A stretch of DNA of 49,900 bases from Nocardia asiatica NBRC 100129 (lineage in GTDB: Bacteria > Actinomycetota > Actinomycetes > Mycobacteriales > Mycobacteriaceae): NCBI RefSeq assembly GCF_000308415.1, contig NZ_BAFS01000087.1:1-49900 (forward strand), given 5' to 3'. Position 1 is the stretch's first letter. Each line of letters opens with the position of its first letter. This document shows, in pieces, positions 1 through 9,502 of this stretch. A program made the translations under genes and the position numbers. Below the pieces are notes generated by a model, which saw only the letters and a list, made by a program, of their open reading frames with translations, did not search any database and was not told where the DNA came from.

Positions 1-1
1 G

Positions 2-628
2 CGCAAACTCATCGGACCCGCGGTGTCGCCGCAAGAGGTCGGCCCGGTGGACGTCGTGTTGCTGTCGCACGACGAACACCCCGACAACCTGGACAACTCC
101 GGCCGGGAATTCCTGCGGACCGTGCCGACCGTGCTGTCCACTCCCGGTGCGGCGACCCGCATCGAGGGAGTGCGCGGACTGGAGAACTGGGAGACCGTGA
201 CGGTGCACGGGGTGCAGGTCACCGGTGTGCCCGCCCTGCACGGTCCCGAGGGCTGCGAACCCATCACCGGGGTCGTGACCGGGTTCGTGTTGCGGGCCGA
301 GGGGGAGCCCACGGTGTACGTCTCGGGCGACAATGCCTCCGTCGACGTCGTGCGGCGCATCATCGAGCGGATCGGCCGGATCGACGTCGCCGTGCTCAAC
401 GTGGGCGCCGCGAACGTCGGCCGCTTCATCGAGGCCGACGTCACGTTGAACGCGCGCACCGCCGTGCAGGCCGCCGAAGCGCTCGGCGACGCGGTGATCG
501 TGGCGGTGCACGGCGAAGGCTGGGCCCACTTCAGCGAGACGCTCGACTATCTGAGCCAGGAGTTCCGTTACGCCGGTCGCGCCGACCAACTGCGCATACC
601 TCCCTTGGGGCGCGCGGCCACCGTGTGA
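2..628 (+). CDS. MBL-fold metallo-hydrolase (5' partial)
   Basis: Metallo-beta-lactamase-fold protein of the UlaG-like group, a predicted cytoplasmic metal-dependent hydrolase. The reading frame is open to the left edge, so the N-terminus lies outside the window; the visible part is 208 residues. The metal-site motif appears as LLSHDEHPDNLD, the form seen in UlaG-like members rather than the textbook HxHxDH. Later comes YVSGDN, a candidate for the bridging aspartate, and near the end VHGEGWAHF, which supplies a late histidine. The substrate cannot be deduced. It reads in the same direction as ald, 125 bp downstream, but nothing shows a functional link. The family assignment is secure; the specific function is unknown. 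Confidence 0.8.
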   Translation, partial: RKLIGPAVSPQEVGPVDVVLLSHDEHPDNLDNSGREFLRTVPTVLSTPGAATRIEGVRGLENWETVTVHGVQVTGVPALHGPEGCEPITGVVTGFVLRAEGEPTVYVSGDNASVDVVRRIIERIGRIDVAVLNVGAANVGRFIEADVTLNARTAVQAAEALGDAVIVAVHGEGWAHFSETLDYLSQEFRYAGRADQLRIPPLGRAATV

Positions 629-753
629 GATCGGCGTGCCCAACTGGGCAACGTGCCGAGAAACCGGCGTCCGGGCGGGGGCCGGGGTGGTCGGCGTGCG
701 CGACCGGCGCGTCGCTCGTGGCGCGGGCACGGTGGCGGGTCCACGATGGCGGT

Positions 754-1863
754 ATGAGGATCGGAGTACCACGGGAGGTCAAGGAGCAGGAATTCCGGGT
801 GGCCCTGACTCCGGCCGGCGCCGGGGAACTGGCCGGGCACGGGCACGACGTGCTGGTGCAGGCGGGCGCGGGCATCGGATCGGGATTCCCCGATGCCGAC
901 TTCGCCGCGGCGGGGGCGCGTCTGGTCCCGGACGCCGACCGAGTGTGGCGGGAAGCCGAGCTGGTGCTGAAGGTCAAGGAACCGATCGCGCAGGAGTATC
1001 CGCGACTGCGTAGCGGGCAGGTGCTGTTCACCTTCCTGCACTTGGCCGCCTCGCGCGAATGCACCGACGCCGTGCTGCGCTCGGGGATCACCGCCATCGC
1101 CTACGAGATGGTCCGCGCCGCCGACGGCTCCCTGCCGCTGCTGGCCCCGATGAGCGAGATCGCGGGCAAACTCGGCGTCCAGGTCGGCGCGTATCACCTG
1201 ATGGCGCCGCTGGGTGGCGCGGGACTGCTGCCCGGCGGCGTCCCCGGCGTGCGCCCGGCGGAGGTGGTGGTGCTCGGCGGTGGCGTCGCCGGCTCGAACG
1301 CCGCAGCGGTCGCGGTGGGCATGGGCGCGCGCGTCAGCGTGCTCGACACCAACCTGCACCGGTTGCGCGAACTCGACGCCCGCTTCGACGGGCGGGTCAC
1401 CACCGTCGCGTCGAACACCGCGGAGATCCGGCGCGCGGTGCTCTCGGCCGACCTGGTGATCGGCGCGGTGCTGGTCCCGGGTGCGCGCGCGCCGAGACTG
1501 GTCACCGACGACCTCGTCGCGGGCATGCGTCCCGGCGCGGTGCTAGTGGACATCTCCATCGACCAGGGCGGCTGCTTCGCCTCCGCGCACCCGACGACGC
1601 ACGCCGACCCCACCTTCCGGGTGGCGGACGCGCTGTTCTATTGCGTCGCCAACATGCCGGGGGCGGTGCCGCACACCTCCACGATCGCGCTGACCAACGC
1701 CACCCTGCCCTACGTGCGCGCGATCGCCGACCTCGGCTGGAAGGAGGCGTGCGCCACGCATCCCGATCTGGCGCACGGGCTCACCGCGGACGCCGGACGG
1801 CTGCTGTCGGCGGAAGTTGCCGCCGCGCACGGATATTCGCGGCCGCTCGGCGTCGCGGGCTGA
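754..1863 (+). CDS. ald: Alanine dehydrogenase
   Basis: NAD-dependent L-alanine dehydrogenase: interconverts L-alanine and pyruvate plus ammonia, cytoplasmic, used for alanine catabolism and redox balance. The 369-residue length matches the family (about 371). It starts [19 protein letters not shown], the conserved beginning, at the ATG at 754; an upstream in-frame extension has no family similarity. Lys75 (LKVKEP), His96 (FTFLHLAA) and Asp270 (VDISID) sit at the numbering known for catalytic and substrate residues in the M. tuberculosis enzyme. GGGVAG from residue 175 is the nucleotide-binding turn. Its TGA (1861-1863) abuts the stop codon of the convergent sigma factor gene with no base between. 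Confidence 0.97.
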   Translation: MRIGVPREVKEQEFRVALTPAGAGELAGHGHDVLVQAGAGIGSGFPDADFAAAGARLVPDADRVWREAELVLKVKEPIAQEYPRLRSGQVLFTFLHLAASRECTDAVLRSGITAIAYEMVRAADGSLPLLAPMSEIAGKLGVQVGAYHLMAPLGGAGLLPGGVPGVRPAEVVVLGGGVAGSNAAAVAVGMGARVSVLDTNLHRLRELDARFDGRVTTVASNTAEIRRAVLSADLVIGAVLVPGARAPRLVTDDLVAGMRPGAVLVDISIDQGGCFASAHPTTHADPTFRVADALFYCVANMPGAVPHTSTIALTNATLPYVRAIADLGWKEACATHPDLAHGLTADAGRLLSAEVAAAHGYSRPLGVAG

Positions 1864-2823
1864 CTACTCCCGCTCGTCGCGGCCCTCGCCCAGATACCAG
1901 TCGGGCTCGCCGCCGGTGGGCAGGTCGTGCAGCTTGTCCGGGTTGCGGACCACGTCGATGGCCACGATGCGGCCGTCGTCGACGGTGAAGGAGAAGACGC
2001 CCGCGTGGCTGCCGTCGAAGACCACCAGCCCGGGCTGGCCGTTGACCAGCACCGCGCGACCCCAGGCGCCCGCGGCGGACGGCGCGTGGTACCAGCCGAG
2101 CAGTAGTTTGGCCACGAGTTCGGCGCCGTGCACGGGCTGCCGGATCGCGGGCACCTTGCCGCCGCCGTCGGCGGTGAGGCTCACGTTCGAGTCCAGGACG
2201 CCGAGCAGCGCGCTGAGATCGCCGGAGCGCCAGGCCAGCGCGAAGGCCGAGACGACTTTCTTCTGCTCGTCGGGCGAGGCCGGGAACCGCGGGGTGCCGC
2301 TCTCGACGTGCTTGCGCGCCCGGGAGGCGAGCTGACGGACGGCGGCGGGCGTGCGACCGACCACTTCGGCGACCTCCGGCCCGCTCATGCCGAAGACGTC
2401 CTGGAGCACGAACGCGGTGCGCTCGGCCGGTGACAGTGACTCGAGCACGACCAGCAGCGCGGTGGTGACCCGCTCGTCCTGGGTGATCCGGTCGGCGGGG
2501 TCGTCCCAGGTGGTGACCTCCGGCTCGGGCAGCCATTCGCCCACGTACTGTTCGCGGCGTACGCGCGCGGAACCGAGGTGGTCGAGGGCGAGCCGGCCGG
2601 TCACGGTGGACAGCCAGGCGCGCAGGTTGTCGATCTCGCCGGCCGCGCCCGCCTCGTGCTGGCGCTGCAACCGCAACCACGCCTCCTGCACCACGTCGTC
2701 GGCGTCGCTGAGACTGCCCAAGGTGCTGTAGGCGAGCCTGCGCAGATACGGCCGGTGCTCCTCGAACTGCCGGGCCAACTCGGCTTGGTCGAGGGGCTCG
2801 CGGGAAGGCTGCTGGGAGGTCAC
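1864..2823 (-). CDS. ECF41-family RNA polymerase sigma factor (SigJ-like)
   Basis: Extracytoplasmic-function sigma factor of 319 residues: sigma2 (about 20-90), sigma4 (about 115-175) and a C-terminal SnoaL-like domain (about 185-305). Three signatures identify the ECF41 group: WLPEP at 97-101 in the linker, DGGGK at 219-223 in the SnoaL-like domain and NPDKL near residue 294. In this group the fused C-terminal domain, not a separate anti-sigma factor, modulates activity. ECF41 genes usually sit beside a carboxymuconolactone decarboxylase, oxidoreductase or epimerase gene. None is adjacent here: ald is convergent and cobD divergent. Closest named relative is mycobacterial SigJ; orthology is not proven. 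Confidence 0.93.
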   Translation of the reverse strand: MTSQQPSREPLDQAELARQFEEHRPYLRRLAYSTLGSLSDADDVVQEAWLRLQRQHEAGAAGEIDNLRAWLSTVTGRLALDHLGSARVRREQYVGEWLPEPEVTTWDDPADRITQDERVTTALLVVLESLSPAERTAFVLQDVFGMSGPEVAEVVGRTPAAVRQLASRARKHVESGTPRFPASPDEQKKVVSAFALAWRSGDLSALLGVLDSNVSLTADGGGKVPAIRQPVHGAELVAKLLLGWYHAPSAAGAWGRAVLVNGQPGLVVFDGSHAGVFSFTVDDGRIVAIDVVRNPDKLHDLPTGGEPDWYLGEGRDERE

Positions 2824-2972
2824 TTCTGTTCGCCCGTTCGTCGTTCGGCCCCCGCCGGGGCGAGTCTATGGTGCGTCACCAGGTCGACGACGCAGGGGAA
2901 CAGAGTGTGACACGGGTTCGAGCGGTGAGGCGTGTGCGCGAGGCCGCTCGCCCCACCCGATAGCCTCGCCGG
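2824..2972. promoter_or_regulatory. Divergent intergenic region, sigma factor / cobD
   Basis: 149 bp between the divergently transcribed ECF41 sigma gene and cobD, so it should hold promoters for both. ECF41 factors commonly control their own promoter, which makes this the first place to look for their binding motif. I see no clear -35/-10 pair that I would call. Confidence 0.35.
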
Positions 2973-3890
2973 GTGCAGAAGGGAACCTCCACCGCGATAG
3001 GGCTGCTGCTCGGATTCGCGCTCGACCGGGCGTTCGGCGATCCGCGACGATGGCATCCGGTGGCCGGATTCGGCTCCGCGGTCGCGGCTCTGGAATCGGT
3101 GACCTACGCCGACCGGCGCGCCGCCGGGCTGGTGCACGAGGCGCTGGCCGTCGGCGCCGTGGCCGGTCTGGGCATGGCCGTGCGGCGCGGCGGGGTGGTG
3201 TCGACCGCGGTGGCGACCTGGACCGTCCTGGGTGGACGCAGCTTGGCCCGGACCGGTCACGCGATGGCCGACCGGTTGGCCGACGGCGACCTCGCCGGTG
3301 CTCGCGCGCTGCTGCCCGCGCTGTGCGGTCGCGATCCACAGTCGCTCGACGCCGACGGACTCGCCCGCGCCGCCCTGGAATCCGTCGCCGAGAACACCTC
3401 CGACGCGGCAGTTGCGCCGGTGGTCTGGGGCGCCGTGGCGGGCGTACCGGGTCTGCTCGGCTATCGCGCGGTCAACACGCTCGACGCGATGATCGGCTAC
3501 CGCAACGAGCGTTACCGGCGTTTCGGCTGGGCCGCCGCGCGGGTGGACGACGTGGCCAATCTGATTCCGGCGCGCCTCACCGGTTTGCTCACCGCCGCAC
3601 TCGCGCCCACGATCGGCGGACGGCCCGCGGCGGCTCTCGGCGCTTGGCGACGGGACGCCGCCGAGCATCCCAGCCCCAATGCAGGAGTCGTCGAAGCGGC
3701 GATGGCCGGTGCGCTGGGCGTTCGACTCGGCGGCCGCACACAGTATCCGCACGGCGTGGAACTGCGGCCCGTCCTCGGCGACGGCCCGGCTCCTACCGTG
3801 CACGACCTGCGCCGCGCGGTCCGCCTCTCCGAGGCCGTGCAACTCGCCGCCACCCTGCTGGCCGCCGCTGTCGCCGCGACCAAGCGCTGA
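2973..3890 (+). CDS. cobD: Adenosylcobinamide-phosphate synthase CobD/CbiB
   Basis: Integral membrane enzyme of cobalamin biosynthesis that attaches aminopropanol (phosphate) to cobyric acid to make cobinamide (phosphate). It is 305 residues, close to family length, and begins at GTG 2973. Conserved features are FGDPRRWHPVAGFG near the N-terminus, the central AENTSDAAVAPVVWG region followed by YRAVNTLDAMIGYRNERY, and the late DDVANLIPARLT segment. Several hydrophobic stretches fit a polytopic protein. Other cobalamin-linked genes nearby are cobC (5578) and the phosphatase domain of the RNase H fusion (9503), an arrangement also known from mycobacteria. Confidence 0.95.
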   Translation: MQKGTSTAIGLLLGFALDRAFGDPRRWHPVAGFGSAVAALESVTYADRRAAGLVHEALAVGAVAGLGMAVRRGGVVSTAVATWTVLGGRSLARTGHAMADRLADGDLAGARALLPALCGRDPQSLDADGLARAALESVAENTSDAAVAPVVWGAVAGVPGLLGYRAVNTLDAMIGYRNERYRRFGWAAARVDDVANLIPARLTGLLTAALAPTIGGRPAAALGAWRRDAAEHPSPNAGVVEAAMAGALGVRLGGRTQYPHGVELRPVLGDGPAPTVHDLRRAVRLSEAVQLAATLLAAAVAATKR

Positions 3891-4109
3891 GGTATCGCGC
3901 GGCCCATGATCTCCGGGCGCTCGCACGCCCGGCCGGATTACGAGCGAGAGCGGTCCGCAGCCACGAAGCCGCACGGGAGCAGCCGTGGCAGGGGCCGGGC
4001 TGCGGCCTCGTCGCTGCGAGGGGGAGGTCAGCTGCGGCCGAGGTCGCAGGGTGGCGGCGGCCTGTGTGCCGGATCAGCTGTGACCGCCGCGCCGCGGGCC
4101 GGGCCGGGG

Positions 4110-5012
4110 TCAGCCGCGACCGCGGCCGTAGCGGTCGGCCAGGCGAGCTTCGGTGGTCGGTGCGGCGGGCGGGGATGGCGTGGCCGCCGGGGTGGGCTCG
4201 GACTCGGTCGGCGCGGGAGGTGGCGTTGTGGCGCCGGGTTGCGCGGCGGCGGCTTTTTCCTTCCTTCGTTCCCGGATCTCGGCGTAGACGAAGTAGCCGA
4301 GGCCCAGCGGCGCCATGATGCCGAAGGCGAGCCACTGGAGGCCGTAGGACAGGTAGGGGCCCGCGTCGAGCCGGGGCAGAGGAGTGGGGGTGAACGCGCC
4401 CGGTTGGTTCTCGCTGAGCTGCAGGTAGCCGCCCCGGTCGCCGGTCGGCAGGGAGGTCAGCGGCTGGTTGAGGACCGCCGACTCCTGGGTGGTGTCGATG
4501 GAGTACACCTGGCGGTAGCCGTCCTGGACGCTCGGGTCCTTGCCGGGCGCGACGCCTTCGGACATCCGGACGCGGGCCTCGATGCGCTGCGGCCCGGCGG
4601 GTGGCTCGGGGATCCGCGGCGGGCGCGTGCCGTCGACCGCCGCCACCAGCCCGCGGTCCACCAGCAGCACCCGGCCGTCGTCCAACCGGAAGGCGGCCAG
4701 CACCGCGTACCCCGGAGCGCCGTCGAGGTGGCGCAGCCGGACCAGCACCGTCGAGTCCGGGACGTAACTACCGGAGGCAATGACGCGCCGCCACTCGGTG
4801 GGCGTGCCGCCGGCCGCTTCGGCGAGCACGGTGGTGACGTCGACGGCCTCGGCCCGCACCGAGTCGGCGATCAGTTCGTTGCGATGCGAGGTGGCCGTGT
4901 TCTTGCCGAGCTGCCAGGGCGCGAGCACGGTGAAACACAGGTAGGCGAAGGCTGCGACCAGCACCGCCAGGATCAGCCAGCTGGGGCGCAGCAGGAAGGC
5001 GAGTCTGCGCAT
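4110..5012 (-). CDS. SURF1 family protein
   Basis: SURF1-like membrane protein, a family involved in assembly of cytochrome c oxidase. It has 300 residues with the typical hairpin layout: a transmembrane segment near residues 8-28 ending in LAPWQLGKN, a periplasmic domain (VDRGLVAAV, then PEPPAG and RVRMSEG) and a second membrane segment near 225-245. A Pro/Ala/Thr-rich tail of about 45 residues follows and is probably disordered. The ATG at 5012 overlaps the TGA of the upstream ptpA by one base (TGATG), indicating translational coupling. The ptpA-SURF1 pairing matches the mycobacterial order. Confidence 0.92.
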   Translation of the reverse strand: MRRLAFLLRPSWLILAVLVAAFAYLCFTVLAPWQLGKNTATSHRNELIADSVRAEAVDVTTVLAEAAGGTPTEWRRVIASGSYVPDSTVLVRLRHLDGAPGYAVLAAFRLDDGRVLLVDRGLVAAVDGTRPPRIPEPPAGPQRIEARVRMSEGVAPGKDPSVQDGYRQVYSIDTTQESAVLNQPLTSLPTGDRGGYLQLSENQPGAFTPTPLPRLDAGPYLSYGLQWLAFGIMAPLGLGYFVYAEIRERRKEKAAAAQPGATTPPPAPTESEPTPAATPSPPAAPTTEARLADRYGRGRG

Positions 5013-5533
5013 CACGATCGCTCGTCGGCGAGTAGGCGCGGATCGGGCGGTTCGGCGGCAGCCAGTTCGGCGCGCACCCAGTCGAGCAGGCCGGGCACGG
5101 CGGCCTCGATCTGAGCGCGCACGAGTTCGAAGTCGGCGGCGTCGCCGTAGTAGGGGTCGGCCACGTCCTGGCCGTCGGCGTCGGGGTCGAAGGCGCGCAG
5201 CAGACGCAGCCGCTCGACCGGGACGCCCAGTCGGGCCAGGTCGCGCTGGTGCGAGCGGTCCAAGGCGATCACCAGGTCCGCTTCGCTGTGCTCGGCGCCG
5301 AACACGGCGGCGATGTGCCCGGTGGGGTACCCGTACTTGCGCAGGGTCGCGCTGGTGCGCGGGTCGGCGTCGGCGCCGACGTGCCACGATCCGGTGCCCG
5401 CGCTGCTGACCCGTACCCGATTGGCCAGTCCGGCCCGGTACAGGTGCGACGCGAAGATCTTTTCCGCCATCGGAGAGCGGCAGATGTTGCCGGTACAGAC
5501 GAATGAGACGTGCAGCTGACCCACGCCTGCCAT
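5012..5533 (-). CDS. ptpA: Low-molecular-weight protein-tyrosine phosphatase
   Basis: Cytoplasmic or secreted LMW protein-tyrosine phosphatase, orthologue-like to mycobacterial PtpA. The P-loop CTGNICRS lies at residues 13-20 from the start used here (catalytic Cys13, Arg19), and the general-acid aspartate is in DPYYGD. I use the ATG at 5533 (MAGVGQLHV). The frame also has an ATG at 5551 and a GTG at 5524; PtpA relatives begin only a few residues before HVxFVCTGN, favouring the shorter forms. It overlaps the SURF1 start by one base. In M. tuberculosis the kinase gene ptkA neighbours ptpA; here no kinase gene is present and cobC follows divergently. Confidence 0.93.
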   Translation of the reverse strand: MAGVGQLHVSFVCTGNICRSPMAEKIFASHLYRAGLANRVRVSSAGTGSWHVGADADPRTSATLRKYGYPTGHIAAVFGAEHSEADLVIALDRSHQRDLARLGVPVERLRLLRAFDPDADGQDVADPYYGDAADFELVRAQIEAAVPGLLDWVRAELAAAEPPDPRLLADERS

Positions 5534-5577
5534 TCTGGCCGGTCCTGCCACGGGAGCGCCACGTAGGGTGTGGTCTC

Positions 5578-6618
5578 GTGGCCGAGCACACCGTCGATCG
5601 CGCGAAACTGCGCCACCACGGCGACGTGGACGCGCGTCCGGGCATGCTCGATTTCGCGGTGAACGTCCAAGGGATCGCGCCGCCGGAGTGGCTGCGGCGG
5701 CGTCTGGCCGCTCGGCTGACGGATCTGGGCCGCTATCCGAGCGCCGCGGACGCCGAAGCCGCCCGCCGTGCGGTCGCGACCCGGCACGGCCGCGCGCCGG
5801 GTGAGGTGTTGCTGCTGGCGGGCGCCGCGGAAGGATTCGCGATGCTGCCGCGCCTCGCGCCGCGATCGGCCGCGGTGCTGCACCCGTCGTTCACCGAGCC
5901 CGAACTGGCGCTGCGGGAAGCCGGCGTCCCCGTGACGAGGGTGCTGCTGGAGCCGCCCTACCGGCTCGACCCCGCCGCCGTGCCCGCCGACGCCGACCTG
6001 GTGGTGCTCGGGAACCCCACCAACCCGACCTCGGTGCTGCACCCGGCCGACGCCATCCGCGCCTTGCGCAGGCCCGGCCGCCTCATCGTGGTCGACGAAG
6101 CCTTCGCCGACGCGGTGGCGGGCGAACCGGAATCCCTCGCCGCCGACACCGCGCCCGACCTGCTCGTGCTGCGCAGCCTCACCAAGACCTGGGCGCTGGC
6201 CGGGTTGCGCTGCGGCTACTTCCTGGGAGCGCCCGAGGTTCTCGCCCGGCTCGACCACGGGCGGCCGCACTGGCCCCTGGGCACCCTGCAGTTGGAGGCG
6301 ATCACCGCCACCGCCGGCCCGGCGGCCGTCGCCGAGGCCGGACGCCGCGCCGAGACGCTCGCCGCGCGGCGCTCCGCGATGATCGAGCGACTGAGCGGCG
6401 TCGGCGTCGAGGTCCACACCCCGGCGGAAGGCCCGTTCCTGCTGCTGCGCGTGGCGGACGGCGAATTGCTGCGCAAGCATCTGGCCGTCGAGGGCATCGC
6501 GGTCCGTCGCGCGGACACCTTCCCCGGTCTGGGCCCGGATCATCTGCGCGTCGCGGTCCGTGCCGCCGAGGAGGTCGATCGGCTGGTCGCCGCGATCCGG
6601 TCGGTGGACGCACGGTGA
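5578..6618 (+). CDS. cobC: Threonine-phosphate decarboxylase-like aminotransferase (Rv2231c-type CobC)
   Basis: PLP-dependent fold-type I aminotransferase of the class I/II, HisC/CobD-like group, annotated in mycobacteria as CobC. It is a candidate for making the aminopropanol phosphate moiety of cobalamin. 346 residues from GTG 5578, where family similarity begins ([18 protein letters not shown]). The PLP lysine is Lys203 in [23 protein letters not shown] and IVVDEAFAD are the conserved cofactor-pocket motifs. Whether it is a decarboxylase or a transaminase cannot be decided from sequence alone. It is divergent from ptpA by 44 bp and leads a co-directional run through the RNase H fusion. Confidence 0.85.
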   Translation: MAEHTVDRAKLRHHGDVDARPGMLDFAVNVQGIAPPEWLRRRLAARLTDLGRYPSAADAEAARRAVATRHGRAPGEVLLLAGAAEGFAMLPRLAPRSAAVLHPSFTEPELALREAGVPVTRVLLEPPYRLDPAAVPADADLVVLGNPTNPTSVLHPADAIRALRRPGRLIVVDEAFADAVAGEPESLAADTAPDLLVLRSLTKTWALAGLRCGYFLGAPEVLARLDHGRPHWPLGTLQLEAITATAGPAAVAEAGRRAETLAARRSAMIERLSGVGVEVHTPAEGPFLLLRVADGELLRKHLAVEGIAVRRADTFPGLGPDHLRVAVRAAEEVDRLVAAIRSVDAR

Positions 6619-6754
6619 GCGCACCCTCGGGCCGCCTGCCGCGGTGGTGTATCCGATGCCGTGCGCTCGGGCGGTGGGCGAATCCTCGAACCCGCACCGG
6701 TCCGGGAACGAACTCGGTGCGGCAGTGCGGCAGCGACGTGAAGAAAGGTGGACG

Positions 6755-7876
6755 ATGACCACGCTCGCGGATCTCATCGGGGCGCTCGACGCGGCCTACC
6801 CGCCCGCGCTGGCCGAGTCGTGGGACTCGGTCGGCCTGGTCTGCGGTGACCCCGACGAGGAGCTGACCAGGGTGCTGTTCGCGGTCGACGCGACCGCGGC
6901 GGTGGTGGACGAGGCGATCGACTGGCGCGCGCAGGCCCTGGTCGTGCACCACCCGCTGCTGCTGCGCGGCGTCGACACCGTCGCGGCGAGCACGCCGAAA
7001 GGCGCGCTGCTGCACCGGTTGATCCGTTCCGGCTGCGCGCTGTTCACCGCGCACACCAACGCCGATTCCGCCGCGCCCGGCGTCTCCGACGCGCTCGCCG
7101 CGGCCCTCGGTCTCACGGTGACCGGTCCGCTGGACGCCAAACCCGAGTCCGCCGTGGACAACTGGGTGGTCCAGGTACCTCGCACGCACACCGATGCCGT
7201 GCTGGCCGCGCTTTTCGCCGCGGGCGCGGGCGGGAGCGGGGCCTATTGCGACTGTGCGCTGCGGGTACCCGCGACGGGGCAATTCCGTCCGGTGGAAGGC
7301 GCGACTCCGGCGGAAGGCTCGCTGGGCGAACTCCGGCAGGTGGAAGAGGACCGGGTGGAGGTGATCGCCCCGCCGGCGGTGCGCTCGGCCGTGCTCGCCG
7401 CGCTGCGCGCCGCCCATCCCTACGAGGAACCGGCGTACCACATCAGCGAACGCGCCCAGTTGCCGTCGTCGCTCGGCATCGGCCGGGTGGGCACGCTGCC
7501 GGAACCGGAATCGTTGCGCGCGTTCACCGATCGCGTGGCTCGCGCTCTGCCGCACACCGCCTGGGGCGTCCGCGCCGCCGGGGACCCGGATCGCAGTGTC
7601 TACACCGTCGCGGTGTGCGGGGGAGCGGGCGACTCCTACTTGAACAAGGCGACCAAGCTCGGCGTCGACGTGTACGTCACCTCCGATCTGCGCCACCATC
7701 CGGTCGACGAGCACCTGCGCGCGGGCGGTCCCGCGCTGGTCGACGCCGCGCACTGGGCGACCGAATTCCCTTGGTGCGCGCAGGCGGAAGCGCTGGTCCG
7801 AAACGCCCTGCCCGGCTTGGAGACCAGGGTGTCCACGTTGCGCACCGACCCGTGGACGGTGCGCGCGTCCAGCTGA
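6755..7876 (+). CDS. Nif3-like dinuclear metal center protein
   Basis: Nif3/YbgI family protein, a conserved metal-binding hexamer whose cellular reaction is unsettled. 373 residues from the ATG at 6755, which has GAAAGG a few bases upstream; the frame is open upstream but unrelated. Metal ligands are visible as VVHHPLLL (His65, His66), the TAHTNAD motif and the late DLRHHPVDE and DAAHW motifs. The central segment (about 125-235) is the PII-like insertion of the long Nif3 subtype. It lies between cobC and a membrane protein, the same order as mycobacterial Rv2231c-Rv2230c. Confidence 0.93.
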   Translation: MTTLADLIGALDAAYPPALAESWDSVGLVCGDPDEELTRVLFAVDATAAVVDEAIDWRAQALVVHHPLLLRGVDTVAASTPKGALLHRLIRSGCALFTAHTNADSAAPGVSDALAAALGLTVTGPLDAKPESAVDNWVVQVPRTHTDAVLAALFAAGAGGSGAYCDCALRVPATGQFRPVEGATPAEGSLGELRQVEEDRVEVIAPPAVRSAVLAALRAAHPYEEPAYHISERAQLPSSLGIGRVGTLPEPESLRAFTDRVARALPHTAWGVRAAGDPDRSVYTVAVCGGAGDSYLNKATKLGVDVYVTSDLRHHPVDEHLRAGGPALVDAAHWATEFPWCAQAEALVRNALPGLETRVSTLRTDPWTVRASS

Positions 7877-8012
7877 GGGCGGCGGGTCCGCGGCCGATGC
7901 CGTTGTCCCCGCGCCGAACTGGCGACGGCGTGTCGGGGCGTGTCCGCGTCGCGCCGGAACGTGATGGGCGTTTCGGGTGAATCGTGTAGTTCGCGCGGGG
8001 TACAACTACCGC

Positions 8013-8657
8013 ATGAACTTCCCGGTTGATTTCGGGCTCGTGCAGATCGGGCTGATCCTGCTGCTGGTCGTCGGTGTGGCGCTGATCGTCTCCGGCCTGA
8101 TCGCCGCGCGCCGGTCCGGGATGCGGCCGCTGCTCGCGCGCGGGACGGGCGGACTCGCGTTGTTGCTGGTGGCGGCGGTGTTGCTGTGGATCGCGACGCT
8201 GCTGCAGACGTATCTCGGACTGACCGGCGAGATCAAGGCGGCCCATGTGGTGGCCAAGCCGGTGCCGGGCCAGGAACACCAGCTCGACGTCGATCTCACC
8301 CTGTACGGCGACGACGACCACCCCGAACAGCGCGCGACCTACCGGGTCGAGGGCGACATGTGGGTGCTGCAATCGGGCATCGTCGAGCTGGAACCGTGGG
8401 TGAACGCCCTGGGCTTCCACTCCGGCTACCGGATCAGCCGCCTGTACGGCCAGCGCCTCGACGGCGTCGCGACCACGCAGAACCAGATCTTCCTCAACGA
8501 CGGCGACCGCGACTTCTTCGCCGACATGCGCGAGGGCCGCTGGTGGACCCAGCCGTTCGTGCGCTCCGCCTACGGCAACGCGGTGATCGCTGTCCCCGGG
8601 GAATACGACGTCTACATCTCCCGGGACGCCATCAAAACCCGTCCCGTCGGCGGCTGA
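8013..8657 (+). CDS. Conserved membrane protein, unknown function
   Basis: 214-residue protein with two N-terminal transmembrane segments (about 7-30 and 45-65), then a soluble domain of roughly 145 residues that should face outside. The soluble part is acidic and aromatic (LTLYGDDDHPEQR, EGRWWTQPFVRSAYGNA). I recognise no enzyme motif. Start chosen at ATG 8013 (MNFPVDFG), because the 12 residues before it from an upstream start are unlike a membrane-protein leader. It is embedded in the conserved Nif3 / zinc-ribbon / RNase H run, so it is probably a real co-transcribed gene. Confidence 0.75.
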   Translation: MNFPVDFGLVQIGLILLLVVGVALIVSGLIAARRSGMRPLLARGTGGLALLLVAAVLLWIATLLQTYLGLTGEIKAAHVVAKPVPGQEHQLDVDLTLYGDDDHPEQRATYRVEGDMWVLQSGIVELEPWVNALGFHSGYRISRLYGQRLDGVATTQNQIFLNDGDRDFFADMREGRWWTQPFVRSAYGNAVIAVPGEYDVYISRDAIKTRPVGG

Positions 8658-8730
8658 CGCGGGTCCGCCGGTTCCGGCGGGGTACGGTTGAACACCAGTC
8701 CCGTCCACCCCGTCCAGGAGTTTGTCCGCG

Positions 8731-9468
8731 TTGAATGTCGAACCCACGATCCAGGCCGAGCTGCTGCGGCTGGCCTCCGTCGACGCCGAGCTGACTCGGA
8801 TCGCGCACCGGCGCACCGTGCTGCCCGAGCAGCAGGAGGTGGCCCGGCTGGAGGCCGAGCGCAACGCGCACAAAGACGCCGCGGTGGCGGTGGAGATCGT
8901 GCTGGACGACCTCGATCGCGACATCCGCAAGCTGGAGGGCGAGGTCGAGGCGGTGCGCAAGCGCGAGGATCGCGACAAGAGCATGCTCACCGCGGGAACG
9001 GTGAACGCGAAACAGCTTTCGGAGATCCAGCACGAGCTGGGCAGTCTGGAGCGCCGCCGCTCGGTCCTGGAGGACGAACTGCTCGAGGTGATGGAGCGGC
9101 GTGAGGCCTCCGCCGCCGACCACGAGCACGCGGGCGCCCGCTTGAGCAAGACCGAGGACGAACTCGCGGCCGCGCAGCGGCAGCGCGACGAGGCGCTGGC
9201 GGATCTGGACGTGGCGCAGACCCGCTGCGACGACGATCGCGCCCTCGTGGTGGCGAAACTGCCCGGCGAACTGCTCGCCATCTATGACCGCCAGCGGCAG
9301 CAACACGGCGTGGGCGCCGCGCTGTTGCAGGCTCGTCGCTGCGGCGCGTGCCGCATCGAGCTCGATCGCGGTGAGATCGCGCGCATCGCCAAGACCGCGC
9401 CGGACGTGGTGGTGCGCTGTCCCGAGTGCGGCGCGATCCTGGTCCGGACCAAGGAATCGGGGCTGTGA
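8731..9468 (+). CDS. C4-type zinc-ribbon coiled-coil protein (Rv2229c-like)
   Basis: 245-residue protein with a long helical, charged coiled coil (about 10-175: heptad-like ELLRLASVDAELTRIAHR, later QLSEIQHELGSLERRR), ending in a zinc ribbon formed by CGAC and CPEC. Family function is unknown; its genes are regularly linked to Nif3 and to the RNase H/phosphatase fusion, as here. The start is TTG in either case. TTG 8731 is preferred because the AGGAG at 8715-8719 is 11 bases away, whereas the other TTG at 8722 lies only two bases behind it. It ends 34 bp before the next start. Confidence 0.88.
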   Translation: MNVEPTIQAELLRLASVDAELTRIAHRRTVLPEQQEVARLEAERNAHKDAAVAVEIVLDDLDRDIRKLEGEVEAVRKREDRDKSMLTAGTVNAKQLSEIQHELGSLERRRSVLEDELLEVMERREASAADHEHAGARLSKTEDELAAAQRQRDEALADLDVAQTRCDDDRALVVAKLPGELLAIYDRQRQQHGVGAALLQARRCGACRIELDRGEIARIAKTAPDVVVRCPECGAILVRTKESGL

Positions 9469-9502
9469 ACTCGCCGCGACCGGGCGCCGGGGAAGCCCGG
9501 CG

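Noticed and set aside
4110..5645. Single 511-residue frame covering SURF1 and upstream sequence
   Set aside because: Only the part after ATG 5012 is SURF1; the rest runs antisense-like through ptpA in another frame without similarity.
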